Source: Rubrivivax gelatinosus IL144 (GTDB lineage: Bacteria; Pseudomonadota; Gammaproteobacteria; Burkholderiales; Burkholderiaceae_C). From it: a DNA stretch of 64,000 bases. Below are positions 27,070 to 41,237 of this stretch, in pieces (positions within the stretch are counted from its first letter, which is position 1; each line of letters starts with the position of its first letter). The translations under genes and the position numbers were made by a program. The notes under the pieces were generated by a model. The model was not told the origin of the DNA. It was given only the letters and a program-made list of their open reading frames with translations, and did no database searches. Location of the stretch: the NCBI RefSeq assembly GCF_000284255.1, contig NC_017075.1:248001-312000 (forward strand), given 5' to 3'.

Positions 27070-28623
27070 TTACTTCCGCTCGTCGTTGACCTTGGCCAGC
27101 TTCAGGTTGGCCATCGACAGCATCGCCACGAGGAAGAAGATGATCGTCGAGATCGCCGCGGCGAGCCCGAAGTTCTGCCCCGAGTCCTGGAACGCGATGC
27201 GGTAGGTGTAGGACACCAGGATGTCGGTCGTGCCGGCCGGCACCTTGGTGTTCAGGAAGTCGGGCCGCCCGTTGGTGAGCAGCGCGATCAGCACGAAGTT
27301 GTTGAAGTTGAACGCGAAGGACGCGATCAGCAGCGGCGTCAGCGGCTTGACGATCAGCGGCGCCGTGATCTTCCAGAAGTTGGTCAGCGGCTTGGCGCCG
27401 GCGATCGCCGAGGCCTCGTACAGGTCGGCCGGGATCGCCTTGATGAGCCCGGTGCAGAGCACCATGATGTACGGGTAGCCCAGCCAGGTGTTGACCAGCA
27501 GGATCATCACCTTGGCGAGGAAGGGATCGGCGAACCACGCCGGCTTGATGCCGAACAGCGTGTTCAGGATCAGGTTGATCTCGCCGAAGTTCTGGTTGAA
27601 CAGCCCCTTGAAGACCAGGATCGAGATGAAGCCCGGCACCGCGTAGGGCAGGAACAGCAGCGTGCGGTAGACGGTGCGAAAACGCAGCGCCTCCCAGTTC
27701 AGCACCACCGCCAGCGTCGTGCCGACGGCCAGCGTGAACAGCACCGTCAGCGCGGCGAAGACGACGGTCCAGACGAAGATGCGGATGAAGGGCCCGCGGA
27801 ACTCCGGGTCCTCGACCATGCGCAGGTAGTTGCCCAGGCCGATGCCGACCTTGAAGCCCGGCTGCAGGCGTTCGCCGGCCCCGTCCTCGTAAAAGCCGGT
27901 GTCGCGGTTGGCGCGGAAGACGACGCCGGTGGCGGTCTGCTTGAGCACACCCTCGGCTTCGCGCGTGAAGGTGGGCACCAGCGGCGCGAACTCGCGCACG
28001 CCGGCATAGGACAGCGCGGCGCCGTCGGGCAGCACGAGCTTCAGCGCCGCGAGCGCCTGGCGGTTCTTCAGCACCGCGCCCAGCGGCAGCGGTTCGCCGG
28101 GCTTGAAACCCGAGGCGGCCAGCGGCTCGAGCTTGATCTCCTGGGCGCCGCCCAGCGCCAGCGGCGGCGTGACGAGGCTGCGCTCGGCGCGCGTCTCGGG
28201 CTGCTCGTCGTCGTCGGCCTGGCCGGGCGCCAGCACGAGGCGCAAACGCTGGCCGTCGGGATGCAGCGCGAAGCCCCAGCCGTGGCCCTCGCCGGGCGTC
28301 GTCTGCTCCAGCAGGTAGGCGGTGGCGCGCTCGTAGCTGAGCAGGTTGGACGAGGAGTAGTTCGTGAACCCGATCTGCACCGTGTAGAGCAGCGGGAAGG
28401 CGACGAACACCAGCATCCCGGCCAGGCCCGGGAACAGGTAGCGGTAGGCGAAGGCGACGTTGGACAGGTAGACGAAGAAGCCCAGCCCGAACAGCCCCAG
28501 CGCCGCCAGCGCCCACAGCGGCTGGCCGCTGGCGTAGATGCGGAAGACCAGCCACAGGCAGGCCAGTGCCGTGACCGTCGTGAACGGCCACTTCAGCAGT
28601 CGGCCCCAGTCGGTTCGTCCCAT
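27070..28623 (-). CDS. malF: Maltose/maltodextrin ABC transporter permease MalF
   Basis: A 517-residue permease. Like E. coli MalF it has extra N-terminal helices and a large periplasmic P2 loop (about residues 110-275), then the conserved core. The loop begins [20 protein letters not shown] and the EAA motif is [20 protein letters not shown]. The start at 28623 gives [20 protein letters not shown]; upstream in-frame sequence is hairpin DNA. It follows malE after a 122-base gap containing stem-loops and precedes malG by three bases. Confidence 0.96.
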   Translation of the reverse strand: MGRTDWGRLLKWPFTTVTALACLWLVFRIYASGQPLWALAALGLFGLGFFVYLSNVAFAYRYLFPGLAGMLVFVAFPLLYTVQIGFTNYSSSNLLSYERATAYLLEQTTPGEGHGWGFALHPDGQRLRLVLAPGQADDDEQPETRAERSLVTPPLALGGAQEIKLEPLAASGFKPGEPLPLGAVLKNRQALAALKLVLPDGAALSYAGVREFAPLVPTFTREAEGVLKQTATGVVFRANRDTGFYEDGAGERLQPGFKVGIGLGNYLRMVEDPEFRGPFIRIFVWTVVFAALTVLFTLAVGTTLAVVLNWEALRFRTVYRTLLFLPYAVPGFISILVFKGLFNQNFGEINLILNTLFGIKPAWFADPFLAKVMILLVNTWLGYPYIMVLCTGLIKAIPADLYEASAIAGAKPLTNFWKITAPLIVKPLTPLLIASFAFNFNNFVLIALLTNGRPDFLNTKVPAGTTDILVSYTYRIAFQDSGQNFGLAAAISTIIFFLVAMLSMANLKLAKVNDERK

Positions 28624-28634
28624 CGTCGTCCCGT

Positions 28635-28689
28635 GGCGCCTGCCCTGCGGGCGCCGTCGCTCGAACCGGGGCGGCGCCTGGCCGCCCCG
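28635..28689. repeat. Two stem-loops between malE and malF
   Basis: GGCGCC (28635-28640) pairs with GGCGCC (28650-28655), and CGGGGCGGC (28667-28675) pairs with GCCGCCCCG (28681-28689) around a 5-base loop. They lie just past the malE stop on the minus strand without a T-run. E. coli has REP elements at the same place that raise MalE over MalF; a like role here is inference. Confidence 0.55.
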
Positions 28690-28745
28690 TGCGTGATGCC
28701 GGAAGGGGCGCATCGCGCCGCCTTCCGTTGGCCGGTGTCGCCGGC

Positions 28746-29939
<1,194 letters not shown>

Positions 29940-30001
29940 GGTGGCTCCTCAGTCGTTTGTCTTGACGGTGTGGGAACGAAAGCGTCGCGGTGCGGGCCGT
30001 C

Positions 30002-31117
<1,116 letters not shown>

Positions 31118-31184
31118 TGTCGCACCTCCGCCATCGCGCCCCGGATCGGGCTCGACCACCACGACCCCTGCGCTCCTGGCGCAT

Positions 31185-31209
31185 GCCGATGTAGAGAATA
31201 TACATCGGC
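31185..31209. promoter_or_regulatory. Putative HexR-type operator C, upstream of malK
   Basis: GCCGATGTA-N7-TACATCGGC is a perfect 9-bp inverted repeat whose core TGTAGAGAATATACA (31189-31203) fits TGTA-N7-TACA exactly. On the minus strand its centre includes TATATT, a good -10 box, with GTTTCA 16 bases upstream. Binding there would block malK transcription. Confidence 0.7.
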
Positions 31210-31226
31210 GTACCTCAATGAAACCG

Positions 31227-31254
31227 GGTTTACTCTATTGGTGGGCTTTGTCAA
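31227..31254 (-). promoter_or_regulatory. Candidate second sigma-70 promoter for malK
   Basis: A consensus -35 TTGACA (31254 down to 31249) is followed after 16 bases by TAAACC (31232-31227). The predicted start near 31220 places operator C just downstream. The AAACC-G-GGTTT palindrome (31221-31231) overlaps the -10. The 285-base gap between malK and the next plus-strand gene otherwise holds nothing I recognise. Confidence 0.4.
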
Positions 31255-31402
31255 TCGTTGCAAATCAAGGACTTAGCGGCAAGCCCCGGGGCCTGATGTA
31301 GGATTGTTACGGCGGCCTGACGGGCCGGGTGCCGCCGGCGCGCTGTCGGCCGGGTGTGCCGTCATGCGACACTGGCCGCTTCCTGTCTTGAGGAGCTTGT
31401 CG

Positions 31403-32284
31403 ATGCGTGCGTTCCCGTCCGGCGCCTGGCGTCCGGTGTCCTGCGCGGCCCTGCTGGCCTGCGCCGCCTCGATCGCGTTCGCGCAGTCGCCCACCGGGCG
31501 TGCCGAGCGTTTCATGCCCGACAGCAGTGCCGATCGGGTGGTCTCGACGGTCTATGCCGACACGCACGAGTTCGTGCGCATCGAGCGCGCCGAGCCCGGC
31601 GCGGCGCCGTCGATGCATCCGGCGGTCATTTCCAGCGAGCAACTGCGTGCAGCACTGTCGCCGCTGCGCAACGCCGCGAAGGACGACCCGCTGTTCAACG
31701 ACGACGAACTGAAGACGCTGGTGCCGGCCCTGGCCAAGGCGCTGGCGACGGCGCAGCCGAACCAGGACGTCGCGTTCGCCGTCACCGGCCGCCACGGCGG
31801 CTTCGGCCCGCTGGTGCCGCGCACCGTGACGACCGGCCGCGTGTTCCGCACCGCCGACGGCCTGCAGCTGATCACCGGCATGGTCTGGGCGCAGTTCGAG
31901 GGCCAGTTCCGGGCCACCGGCGTGCGCATCGCCTTCGAGCCCGGCCGTCGCGCCGCGCCGGTCGACGCCAGCGTGCGCATCGACGCGCCCAACGGCCGCA
32001 AGGTGCGCGCCGACTGGGTCTCGGTGCTGGTCGCTCCGCCGCAGGCTGCGGCCCCGGCCGCCCCGGCGGCTGCTCCGGTCCCCGGCGCGGCACCGGCTGC
32101 GGTGCCGGCACCGGTTCCGGCGGCGCCGGGCGCCGTCGCCCCCGCGCCGCAGCGTCCGCGCGACGCCGGCTTCTTCGAAGAGCAGGAACAGCGCCTGCGC
32201 ACCCTGAAGCGCCTGCACGACAACGGCCTCATCACCGACGAGGAGTACCGGCAGAAGCGCTACGAGGTGCTGCAGCAGCTCTGA
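31403..32284 (+). CDS. Secreted SHOCT-domain protein of unknown function
   Basis: A 293-residue exported protein. The Sec signal ends near CAASIAFAQ. The mature middle (about 60-215) is a strand-rich domain I do not recognise, containing AFAVTGRHGGFGPLVPRTVT and FRTADGLQLITGMVWAQFEG. An Ala/Pro linker of about 50 residues follows, then a C-terminal SHOCT motif, LKRLHDNGLITDEEYRQKRY. SHOCT tails are common oligomerisation or contact modules. A GAGGAG site precedes ATG 31403. It is divergent from malK and may share its control region, though nothing in the protein suggests glucan binding. Confidence 0.8.
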   Translation: MRAFPSGAWRPVSCAALLACAASIAFAQSPTGRAERFMPDSSADRVVSTVYADTHEFVRIERAEPGAAPSMHPAVISSEQLRAALSPLRNAAKDDPLFNDDELKTLVPALAKALATAQPNQDVAFAVTGRHGGFGPLVPRTVTTGRVFRTADGLQLITGMVWAQFEGQFRATGVRIAFEPGRRAAPVDASVRIDAPNGRKVRADWVSVLVAPPQAAAPAAPAAAPVPGAAPAAVPAPVPAAPGAVAPAPQRPRDAGFFEEQEQRLRTLKRLHDNGLITDEEYRQKRYEVLQQL

Positions 32285-32288
32285 GGCC

Positions 32289-32399
32289 GGACGCAGGACG
32301 CCGGAAGGCGTTCTGCGCCTGCCGAAGGCCCGAGCGCGATATCACGCGCGAGGGCTGAGCCTGGACGCAGAACGCCGGAAGGCGTTCTGCGCCTGCCGA
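32289..32399. repeat. Duplicated 37-bp hairpin unit between convergent genes
   Basis: Two copies (32289-32325 and 32363-32399), 74 bases apart and differing at one base, each fold into a stem CGCAG(A/G)ACGCC-GGAA-GGCGTTCTGCG. The second copy is a perfect 11-bp stem with a GGAA loop. They fill the gap between the SHOCT gene and the convergent amylase gene. They may act as a two-way terminator lacking U-tracts, or be a REP-like element. Confidence 0.7.
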
Positions 32400-32412
32400 G
32401 GCTTGACGCCGT

Positions 32413-34020
<1,608 letters not shown>

Positions 34021-34050
34021 GGTTCGGTGGAGCAATGAGACGTGTCGGAC

Positions 34051-34065
34051 TGTAGTCCTGCTACA
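34051..34065. promoter_or_regulatory. Putative HexR-type operator D, between amylase and pullulanase genes
   Basis: TGTAGTCCTGCTACA is a GTAG-N5-CTAC palindrome with both outer bases matching TGTA-N7-TACA. It lies 31 bases before the amylase ATG and 127 before the pulA ATG, suited to control both directions. Confidence 0.7.
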
Positions 34066-34192
34066 CCCCCGGGTCACGGGCCGTCCACCGCGGGTTAGCT
34101 CGGGTCGCCGTCACAAGCCGTCTCAATAGCATCGGCACCCCCGGCCGCGGCCTGCCGTCGCCGGGGGCTCCGGACGTCAGAGGAGACAAGAC

Positions 34193-37100
34193 ATGAATGG
34201 AACGTGGCAGCTGCTGCGGCGCTGGTGGGCACTCGTTTTCACCTCGGTGATGCTGGCTTTCGTGCCGGGCTGCGGCGGCAGTGGCGGCGGCGGCGGCGAC
34301 CTCTCGGTGGGCGACTCCACCGACCTCAAGAAAGTGCTCGCCGCGGTGCCGGCCGAAACCGGCGGCGAACCGGTCACGGTGCGCCTGCACTACAGCCGCC
34401 CGGACGCCAACTACGCCGGCTGGACGCTGTATGTTTACAACGCGCCGGGCGAAGCGCTGGGCGGCTGGCCCGGCCGCGCGCCCGACGGCGTCGACGCTGC
34501 CGGCAGCTACTGGGACGTGCCGGTCGCGAGCTCGGCCTTCAACTTCATCATCGTCAAGGGCGGCGGCTCGGAACGTGAGCCTTCGGGCTGGTCCGGCGCC
34601 AACGGCGACCAGCAGCAGTACTGGGCGCTGGCCGAAGGCACGGCGATCTACAAGCTCGCCGGCGACCCGACGAACTACGCGCGCAACCCGGTCGGCGCCA
34701 GCGCGCCCGACCTCGGCACGGTGCGTGTGCACTACCGGCGCTACGACGGCGGCTACACGAACTGGGGCCTGCACCTGTGGAGCGGCAGCGGGCTGGACGC
34801 CTCGCGCCTGCCCGGCGTGACGATCGGCGACTGGCAGGCCGCGGTCGCTTTCGACGCGATGCCCGGCTACGCCGCCGGCGACGGCGAGATCGTCTTCGAC
34901 ATCCCCGTGCTCAACCCGAAGGACGACGCCTCGCGCACCGGGCTGGAGTTCATCATCCACGGCCGCCCGCCCGGCGGCTCGCCCGACGACAAGGACGGCC
35001 GCGACGCCAACATCGCCGTCAACTACGCGACGCTGGCGGCCAGCGGCGGCGTCGGCGAGATCTGGCTCGTCGAAGGCGACGCGACGGTCTACACCGCGCC
35101 GCCCGACCTGCGCCAGGTGTCGACGCGCGACGCACGCGCCTACTGGCTGACGCGCGCGCTGATCCAGGCCCCGCGCTGGGACTCGACCGGCGTCTTCAAG
35201 CTCTATTACGCCTCGCGCGGCCAGATCCAGGCGCCGCGCGGCGCCAAGGCGAGCGGTGCCGACGGCGCGCTGACGCTGGACGTGTCGACCGCCGAACTCG
35301 ACGCCGCGGTCGCCGAACGCTTCAAGTTCGTCGCGCCCGGCGTGCGGCTGGCCGTGCGCAGCGCCGACCAGGCGCGCCTGGGCGACCTGCTCAAGCGCCA
35401 GCTGGTGCTGGTGCAGGAAACGGCCGACGGCCTGGTGCGCAACGCGACGACGGCGCAGCTGCCCGGCGCGCTGGACGACCTGTACGCGGCCGCCGCCACC
35501 GTCGGCGACCTCGGCGTCACGCCGGGTGCCGAGCGCACGGTCTTCAAGCTCTGGGCGCCGACGGCGCAGAAGGTCTCGGTCGCCATCTACGACAGCGCCA
35601 CCGGCCCGACCGTCGCGCTGGAGGACGCCAGCTTCGACGCCGCCACCGGCGTCTGGCGTGCCGAGCGCAGCGGCGACCTGTCCGGGCGCTACTACCGCTG
35701 GGTCGTCGAGGTCTTCGTGCGCGGCGTCGGCCTGGTGCGCCAGCTCGTCACCGACCCGTACTCGGTCAGCCTGTCGGCCGACTCCAAGCGCAGCTACGTC
35801 GGCAGCCTGTCGGCGGCGGCGCTCAAGCCTGCCGGCTGGGACGGCCACACGCGCCCGGCGGCGCTGGCCGCGTCGCCCGACATGTCGATCTATGAATTGC
35901 ACGTCCGCGACTTCTCGGCCAACGATGCCACGGTGCCGGCGGCGCACCGCGGCAAGTACCTGGCTTTCACCGACACCGCCTCCAACGGCATGCGCCACCT
36001 CGCGGCGCTGGCCGGCGCCGGGCTGACCGACGTGCACCTGCTGCCGGTGTTCGACATCGCCACCGTGCCCGAGACCGGCTGCGTGACGCCGACCATCTCC
36101 GGCGCGCCGGACGGCAGCACGCAGCAGGCGGCGATCGGCGCGGTGAAGTCGGAGGACTGCTTCAACTGGGGCTACGACCCCTTCCACTTCAACGCGCCCG
36201 AAGGCAGCTACGCGACCGACGCCCAGGACGGCGCGGTGCGCGTGCGCGAGTTCCGTTCGATGGTGATGGCGCTGCACGCGGCCGGGCTGCGCGTCGGCAT
36301 GGACGTGGTCTACAACCACACGACGGCCGCCGGCCAGGACGACAAGGCGGTGCTGGACCGCGTCGTGCCCGGCTACTACCAGCGCCTGAACGCGGTCGGC
36401 GACCTGGAGAACTCGACCTGCTGCGCCAACACCGCGACCGAGAACCTGATGATGGGCAAGCTGATGGTCGACTCGGTCGTGCTGTGGGCGACGCAGTACG
36501 GCATCGACTCGTTCCGCTTCGACCTCATGGGTCACCAGCCGCGTGCGGTGATGGAGCGGCTTCAAGCCGCGGTCGATGCCGCGACCGGCCGCCACGTCGA
36601 CCTGATCGGCGAAGGCTGGAACTTCGGCGAGGTGGCCGACGGCGCGCGTTTCGTCCAGGCCTCGCAGCTGTCGCTGAACGGCTCGGGCATCGCGACCTTC
36701 AGCGACCGGGCGCGCGACGCGGTGCGCGGCGGCAGCCCGTTCGACGGCGGTGATGCGCTGATCGCCAACCAGGGCTACGTCAACGGCTTGTTCTACGACC
36801 CGAACGCGCTGGGCGGCGGCAAGACGGCGACCGACCTGCTGCGCGCCGCCGATCTGGTGCGTGTCGGCCTCGCCGGCTCGATCCGCGACTACACGCTGCG
36901 CACCTACACCGGCGACCAGCGCCAGCTGCAGGCCATCGACTACAACGGCCAGCCGGCAGGCTACGTCAGCCAGCCCGGCGAGGTCGTCAACTACGTCGAG
37001 AACCACGACAACCAGACGCTGTTCGACATCGACGTCTACAAGCTGCCGCTGGCCACCAGCGCCGAGGACCGCGCCAGGGTGCAGATGCTGGCGGCTGCGG

Positions 37101-37720
37101 TCAACGTCTTCAGCCAGGGTGTCGCCTACTTCCACGCCGGCATCGACACGCTGCGCAGCAAGTCGCTGGACCGCAACAGTTACGACTCGGGCGACTGGTT
37201 CAACAAGCTGGACTGGACTTACACCAGCAACAACTTCGGCGTCGGCCTGCCGCCCGAAGGCGACAACGGCTCGAACTGGGACCTGATGCGCCCGCTGCTC
37301 GCCGACACCGAGCTGCTGCCGCCGCCGGCGCAGATCGCCTGGACCCGCGACGCCTTCCGCGACCTGCTGCGCATCCGCGCCAGCTCGACGCTGTTCCGGC
37401 TGCGCAGCGCCGACGACGTCAAGGCGCGGCTGGCCTTCCGCAACACCGGCGCCTCGCAGGTGCCGACGGTGCTGGTCGGCCACCTGGACGGCAGCGGCTA
37501 TGCCGGCGCCGGCTTCGGCGAGATCCTGTACTTCGTCAACGTCGACGACGAGGCGCGCACGCTGACGATTCCCGAGGACGCCGGCAAGGCCTGGGTGCTG
37601 CACCCGGTGCACCGGGCCGCCGGCGCCGCCGACACGCGCGCGGCGACCGCCACGGTGGACAGCGCGGCCGGCCGCTTCACGCTGCCGGCGCGCACCGCGG
37701 TGGTCTTCGTGCTGCAGTAG
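34193..37720 (+). CDS. pulA: Type I pullulanase, lipoprotein
   Basis: A 1175-residue debranching enzyme. The N-terminal signal ends in lipobox VPGC with a Gly-rich linker. Two CBM41 domains follow (about 58-160, opening [16 protein letters not shown], and about 170-300, opening [16 protein letters not shown]), then a CBM48-like domain ([20 protein letters not shown]), the GH13_14 barrel and a C-terminal beta domain. The pullulanase signature appears as FNWGYDP instead of YNWGYDP. Catalytic motifs: [15 protein letters not shown] (nucleophile), [10 protein letters not shown] (acid/base), VENHDN. It cleaves alpha-1,6 bonds of pullulan and amylopectin at the cell surface. An AGAGGAGACAAGAC site precedes ATG 34193. 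Confidence 0.96.
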   Translation: MNGTWQLLRRWWALVFTSVMLAFVPGCGGSGGGGGDLSVGDSTDLKKVLAAVPAETGGEPVTVRLHYSRPDANYAGWTLYVYNAPGEALGGWPGRAPDGVDAAGSYWDVPVASSAFNFIIVKGGGSEREPSGWSGANGDQQQYWALAEGTAIYKLAGDPTNYARNPVGASAPDLGTVRVHYRRYDGGYTNWGLHLWSGSGLDASRLPGVTIGDWQAAVAFDAMPGYAAGDGEIVFDIPVLNPKDDASRTGLEFIIHGRPPGGSPDDKDGRDANIAVNYATLAASGGVGEIWLVEGDATVYTAPPDLRQVSTRDARAYWLTRALIQAPRWDSTGVFKLYYASRGQIQAPRGAKASGADGALTLDVSTAELDAAVAERFKFVAPGVRLAVRSADQARLGDLLKRQLVLVQETADGLVRNATTAQLPGALDDLYAAAATVGDLGVTPGAERTVFKLWAPTAQKVSVAIYDSATGPTVALEDASFDAATGVWRAERSGDLSGRYYRWVVEVFVRGVGLVRQLVTDPYSVSLSADSKRSYVGSLSAAALKPAGWDGHTRPAALAASPDMSIYELHVRDFSANDATVPAAHRGKYLAFTDTASNGMRHLAALAGAGLTDVHLLPVFDIATVPETGCVTPTISGAPDGSTQQAAIGAVKSEDCFNWGYDPFHFNAPEGSYATDAQDGAVRVREFRSMVMALHAAGLRVGMDVVYNHTTAAGQDDKAVLDRVVPGYYQRLNAVGDLENSTCCANTATENLMMGKLMVDSVVLWATQYGIDSFRFDLMGHQPRAVMERLQAAVDAATGRHVDLIGEGWNFGEVADGARFVQASQLSLNGSGIATFSDRARDAVRGGSPFDGGDALIANQGYVNGLFYDPNALGGGKTATDLLRAADLVRVGLAGSIRDYTLRTYTGDQRQLQAIDYNGQPAGYVSQPGEVVNYVENHDNQTLFDIDVYKLPLATSAEDRARVQMLAAAVNVFSQGVAYFHAGIDTLRSKSLDRNSYDSGDWFNKLDWTYTSNNFGVGLPPEGDNGSNWDLMRPLLADTELLPPPAQIAWTRDAFRDLLRIRASSTLFRLRSADDVKARLAFRNTGASQVPTVLVGHLDGSGYAGAGFGEILYFVNVDDEARTLTIPEDAGKAWVLHPVHRAAGAADTRAATATVDSAAGRFTLPARTAVVFVLQ

Positions 37721-37750
37721 GCGGCCGCCGCGGGCGGCGGCGGGCATGGA

Positions 37751-37778
37751 GGCGGCGGGGCCGGTGGGCCCCGCCGCC
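37751..37778 (+). terminator. 12-bp perfect hairpin between pulA and rep
   Basis: GGCGGCGGGGCC (37751-37762), loop GGTG, GGCCCCGCCGCC (37767-37778). It is followed by AAGGCC and has no T-run, so termination would be Rho-aided or partial. It falls inside a longer in-frame version of the helicase gene, which argues against that longer start. Confidence 0.5.
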
Positions 37779-37826
37779 AAGGCCTATGATGCGCGCCCCT
37801 CCCGCCTGCCCCCGACGCCGCCCCCG

Positions 37827-39854
37827 ATGGCCGAAGCTCCCGCCACGCTCAACCCTGCCCAGCTCGCCGCCGTCCACCATCTGGACGGCCCGTGTCTGGT
37901 GCTGGCCGGCGCCGGCTCGGGCAAGACGCGCGTCATCGTGCACAAGATCGCGCGCCTGCTGCAGGCCGGGCTGGAGCCGCGCCAGATCGCGGCCATCACC
38001 TTCACGAACAAGGCCGCCGCCGAAATGCGCGAGCGTGCCAAGCAGATCGTCGGCGGCCGCGCCGCCAAGGATCTGGCGATCAGCACCTTCCACTCGTTGG
38101 GCGTGCGCATGCTGAAGACCGACGGCTCGCGGCTGGGGCTGAAGGAGCAGTTCTCGATCTTCGACAGCGACGACGTGCTGGGCGTGCTGCGCGAGGCCGG
38201 CGGCTGCAACGACAACGCGGTGGCGCGCAGCTGGCAGTGGACGATCAGCCTCTGGAAGAACCAGGGCCTGGACGCCGAAGCCGCGGCGCGCGCCGCCGCC
38301 GACGAGGACCAGCGGGTCGCCGCCGTCGTCATGAAGCGCTACGAGGAACGGCTGGCCGCCTTCCAGGCGGTGGACTTCGACGACCTGATCTCGCTGCCGC
38401 TGAAGCTGCTGGCGCGCGACGCCGAGGCGCGCGAGAAGTGGCAGGGCACTTTCCGCCACATCCTGGTCGACGAGTACCAGGACACCAACGCCGTGCAGTA
38501 CGAGCTGCTGAAGGCGCTGGTTGGCGAGCACACTCCGTTCACCGCGGTGGGCGACGACGACCAGAGCATCTACGGCTGGCGCGGCGCGACGATCGAGAAC
38601 CTGAAGCGCCTGCCGCAGGACTTCCCGCGGCTGAAGGTCATCCCGCTGGAGCAGAACTACCGCTCCACCGGCAACATCCTGCGCGCCGCCAACAACGTCA
38701 TCGCGCAGAACCCGAAGATCTACGAGAAGAAGCTCTGGAGCGAGTTCGGCGACGGCGAGCCGGTGCGGCTGCTGGAGTGCGACAGCGAGGAGCACGAGGC
38801 CGAACGCGCCGTCGCGCGCATCCAGGCGCTGCGTGGCGCCGACGCGCGCATCGCCTGGTCCGACTTCGCGATCCTCTATCGCGCCAACCACCAGGCCCGC
38901 ATCATCGAGCAGAAGCTGCGTCAGGCGCAGGTGCCGTACAAGGTCTCGGGCGGCCAGAGCTGGTTCGACCGCGCCGAGATCAAGGACTTGTGCGCTTGGC
39001 TGCGCCTGCTGGTCAACCCCGACGACGACCCCGCCTTCCTGCGCGCGGTGACGACGCCCAAGCGCGGCATCGGTCACCAGACCCTGGCTTCGCTGGGCGA
39101 GTTCGCCGGCAAGTGGAAGGTCAGCCTCTTCGAGGCGCTGTTCTCGCCGACGCTGAAGACCGCGCTGAAGGGCAAGGCGATCGACTCGCTGCACGAGTTC
39201 GGCCGCTACGTGAACGCGCTGGAGGAGCGCGCGCGCCACACGCGCGGCGGCGAGGAGGCGCGCAAGCTGATGCTGGAGTTCCTCACCGACATCGGCTACG
39301 AGCGCCACCTGCATGACGGCGAGGAGAGCGAGAAGATCGCCGCCTCGCGCTGGAGCAACGTCGTCGACTTCGTCGGCTGGATCGCGCGCCGTGCCGGCGG
39401 CGACGAGGACCGGCCCGAGCAGACGGTGCTGGAGGTGGCGCAGACGATCGCCGTCATCATCAGCCTGGCCGAACGCAGCGAGGATCAGGACGTGGTCACG
39501 CTGTCGACGCTGCACGCGTCCAAGGGCCTGGAGTGGCCGCACGTCGTGCTGGCCGGCGTCAACGAAGGCCTGCTGCCGTTCCGCGCCGGCGACGAGGAGA
39601 TGACGCCCGAGCGCCTGGAAGAGGAACGGCGGCTGATGTACGTCGGCATCACGCGCGCCCGGCGCACGCTGGTCGTCAGCACGCTGCGCCGGCGCAAGAA
39701 GGGGCGCGAGCTCGTCGCCGCGGTGCCCAGCCGCTTCATCACCGAGATGAAGCTCAACGAGTCCACCGGCCGCGAAGACCCGCGCGAGCGCCTGGCCAAG
39801 CTGCGCGCCGCGCTGGCGGCCAAGGCTTCGGCGCCAGCGCCGAGCGCCGACTAG
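37827..39854 (+). CDS. rep: UvrD/Rep-family ATP-dependent DNA helicase (Rep-like)
   Basis: A 675-residue superfamily 1A helicase. Motif I is LAGAGSGKTRVIVHKI, Ia AAITFTNKAAAEMRERA, motif II HILVDEYQDTN, III GDDDQSIYGWRGA, IV VIPLEQNYRSTGNILRAAN, V LSTLHASKGLEWPHVV and VI LMYVGITRARRTLVVS. Length and the NPAQLAAVHHLDGPCLVL opening fit Rep rather than UvrD. Rep clears proteins ahead of replication forks. ATG 37827 gives MAEAPATLNPAQLAAVHH. It converges on the redoxin gene, with both stop codons sharing one CTAG (39851-39854). Confidence 0.94.
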   Translation: MAEAPATLNPAQLAAVHHLDGPCLVLAGAGSGKTRVIVHKIARLLQAGLEPRQIAAITFTNKAAAEMRERAKQIVGGRAAKDLAISTFHSLGVRMLKTDGSRLGLKEQFSIFDSDDVLGVLREAGGCNDNAVARSWQWTISLWKNQGLDAEAAARAAADEDQRVAAVVMKRYEERLAAFQAVDFDDLISLPLKLLARDAEAREKWQGTFRHILVDEYQDTNAVQYELLKALVGEHTPFTAVGDDDQSIYGWRGATIENLKRLPQDFPRLKVIPLEQNYRSTGNILRAANNVIAQNPKIYEKKLWSEFGDGEPVRLLECDSEEHEAERAVARIQALRGADARIAWSDFAILYRANHQARIIEQKLRQAQVPYKVSGGQSWFDRAEIKDLCAWLRLLVNPDDDPAFLRAVTTPKRGIGHQTLASLGEFAGKWKVSLFEALFSPTLKTALKGKAIDSLHEFGRYVNALEERARHTRGGEEARKLMLEFLTDIGYERHLHDGEESEKIAASRWSNVVDFVGWIARRAGGDEDRPEQTVLEVAQTIAVIISLAERSEDQDVVTLSTLHASKGLEWPHVVLAGVNEGLLPFRAGDEEMTPERLEEERRLMYVGITRARRTLVVSTLRRRKKGRELVAAVPSRFITEMKLNESTGREDPRERLAKLRAALAAKASAPAPSAD

Positions 39855-40387
39855 ACGCCCAGTTCCTTCAGCAGCGGCCGCACCCAGGTGTCGAGGTCGG
39901 CCGCGCGCAGCGCCCCGATGCGGCGCAGGCGCACGCGGCCGGCGGCGTCGACGACGAAGGTCGCCGGCACGCCCGGCAGCCGCCAGGGCGCGGCCAGCGC
40001 GCCGTCGGCGTCTTCGAGCACGGTCTGGTACGGGTTGCCCTGGCGCGCCAGCCAGCCGCGTGCGGCGTCGCGGCGGTCCTGGTGGGCGACGCCGACCATC
40101 GCCAGCCGGCGCTCGGCCGCCAGTGTCACGAGCAGCGGGTGCTCGTCGCGGCAGGGTGCGCACCACGAGGCCCAGAAGTTCAGCAGCCAGGGCCGGCCGG
40201 CGAGCGCGGCCGAGGACCACGCGGCCGCCGGGTCGTCCAGCCGCGGCCCGGCCAGCGGTGGCGCGGCTTCGTCGACGAGCGGCGACGCCCCGGCGGGGCC
40301 GAAGCGCCGCATCAGCTCGCCGGCACCGACCGCCAGCGCGGCGACGCCGGCGATCCCGAGCACGGCCCGGCGCGGCGTCACGCTCAC
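39851..40387 (-). CDS. TlpA-like thiol-disulfide oxidoreductase
   Basis: A 178-residue exported thioredoxin-fold protein. The N-terminal SVTPRRAVLGIAGVAALAVG holds a twin arginine and may be a Tat or Sec signal. The active site is NFWASWCAPCRDEHPLL, and LPGVPATFVVDAAGRVRLRR is the cis-Pro strand. It probably reduces or isomerises disulfides in the periplasm, as in cytochrome c maturation. The start is a GTG at 40387, overlapping the regulator's stop as GTGA; GTG 40381 is an alternative. It is last in the kinase-regulator-redoxin run. Confidence 0.88.
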   Translation of the reverse strand: MSVTPRRAVLGIAGVAALAVGAGELMRRFGPAGASPLVDEAAPPLAGPRLDDPAAAWSSAALAGRPWLLNFWASWCAPCRDEHPLLVTLAAERRLAMVGVAHQDRRDAARGWLARQGNPYQTVLEDADGALAAPWRLPGVPATFVVDAAGRVRLRRIGALRAADLDTWVRPLLKELGV

Positions 40388-41217
40388 ATGCCCTTGAACA
40401 GGCCGTTGTAGCTGCGGCTGACTTCCAGCTTCTGCGGGTGGCCGCGCACGCTGACGATCTGGCGGCCGCGGAAGTCGCGCGTGACGCCCGAGATCGCGTT
40501 GACGTTGACCAGCGTGCTGCGGTGGATCTGCCAGAAGCGCTGCGGGTCGAGCTCGTCGACCAGCTCCTTGATCGGTTTCCTGATCAGCGCCTCGACCTGC
40601 GCCGTCTGCACGCGCGTGTACTTCTCGTCGCTGACGAAGAACAGCACGTCCTGCACCGGGATCATCTGGATCGCGTTGCCGACGCCGGCCTGGATCCACT
40701 CGAGGTAACGCGGCGCGGCCGAAGGGTTCAGCTGGGCGGCGAGCTTGTGCAGCAGCTGCTGCATGTTCGTCGCCGCCGGCGCCTCGTCGCCTTCGCCGCG
40801 GCGCGCAGCAAGGCGCTTGCGCAGGCGTTCGACGGTGAGCTGCAGGCGCTCGCGTTCGGCGGGCTTGAGCACGTAGTCGGCGACACCCTGCTCGAAGGCC
40901 TCGACCGCGTACTGGTCGTAGGCGGTGATGAAGACGATCTCGGGCAGCGGTTCGTCGTCGTCGTCGCCGTCGTCGCGCGGCGGCAGCTGGGCGATCTGGC
41001 GCGCCGCGTCGACGCCGGTCAGGCCCGGCATGCGGATGTCGAGGAAGACGATGTCCGGCCGGTGCTGGTCGACGAGTTCGACGGCTTCGAGGCCGTTGCG
41101 CGCCTCGGCGACGATCTCGAGTTCGGGCCAGACCTCGGCCAGGCGGGCGCGGAGCTGGTCGCGCATCAGGCGCTCGTCGTCGGCGAGCACGGCGCGCACG
41201 GGGGCGTTGTCGTTCAT
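40384..41217 (-). CDS. LytTR response regulator
   Basis: A 277-residue response regulator. The receiver (1-130) has the acidic pocket ADDE, phospho-acceptor Asp in IVFLDIRMPG, Thr/Ser switch FITAYD and Lys in YVLKPAERERL. A stretch DDGDDDDEPLP inserted between alpha-3 and beta-4 is unusual. The LytTR DNA-binding domain (about 170-277) carries VSDEKYTRVQTAQ, FWQIHRSTLVNVNAI and SRSYNGLFKGM, as in AlgR-type regulators. It starts 20 bases after the kinase gene ends, so the two are cognate partners. Confidence 0.93.
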   Translation of the reverse strand: MNDNAPVRAVLADDERLMRDQLRARLAEVWPELEIVAEARNGLEAVELVDQHRPDIVFLDIRMPGLTGVDAARQIAQLPPRDDGDDDDEPLPEIVFITAYDQYAVEAFEQGVADYVLKPAERERLQLTVERLRKRLAARRGEGDEAPAATNMQQLLHKLAAQLNPSAAPRYLEWIQAGVGNAIQMIPVQDVLFFVSDEKYTRVQTAQVEALIRKPIKELVDELDPQRFWQIHRSTLVNVNAISGVTRDFRGRQIVSVRGHPQKLEVSRSYNGLFKGM

Positions 41218-41237
41218 CGGGTTGTCCTGACGGGGGT

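Noticed and set aside
34061..37780. Long minus-strand open frame opposite pulA
   Set aside because: Shadow of pullulanase; no recognisable motif and composition of a reverse frame.
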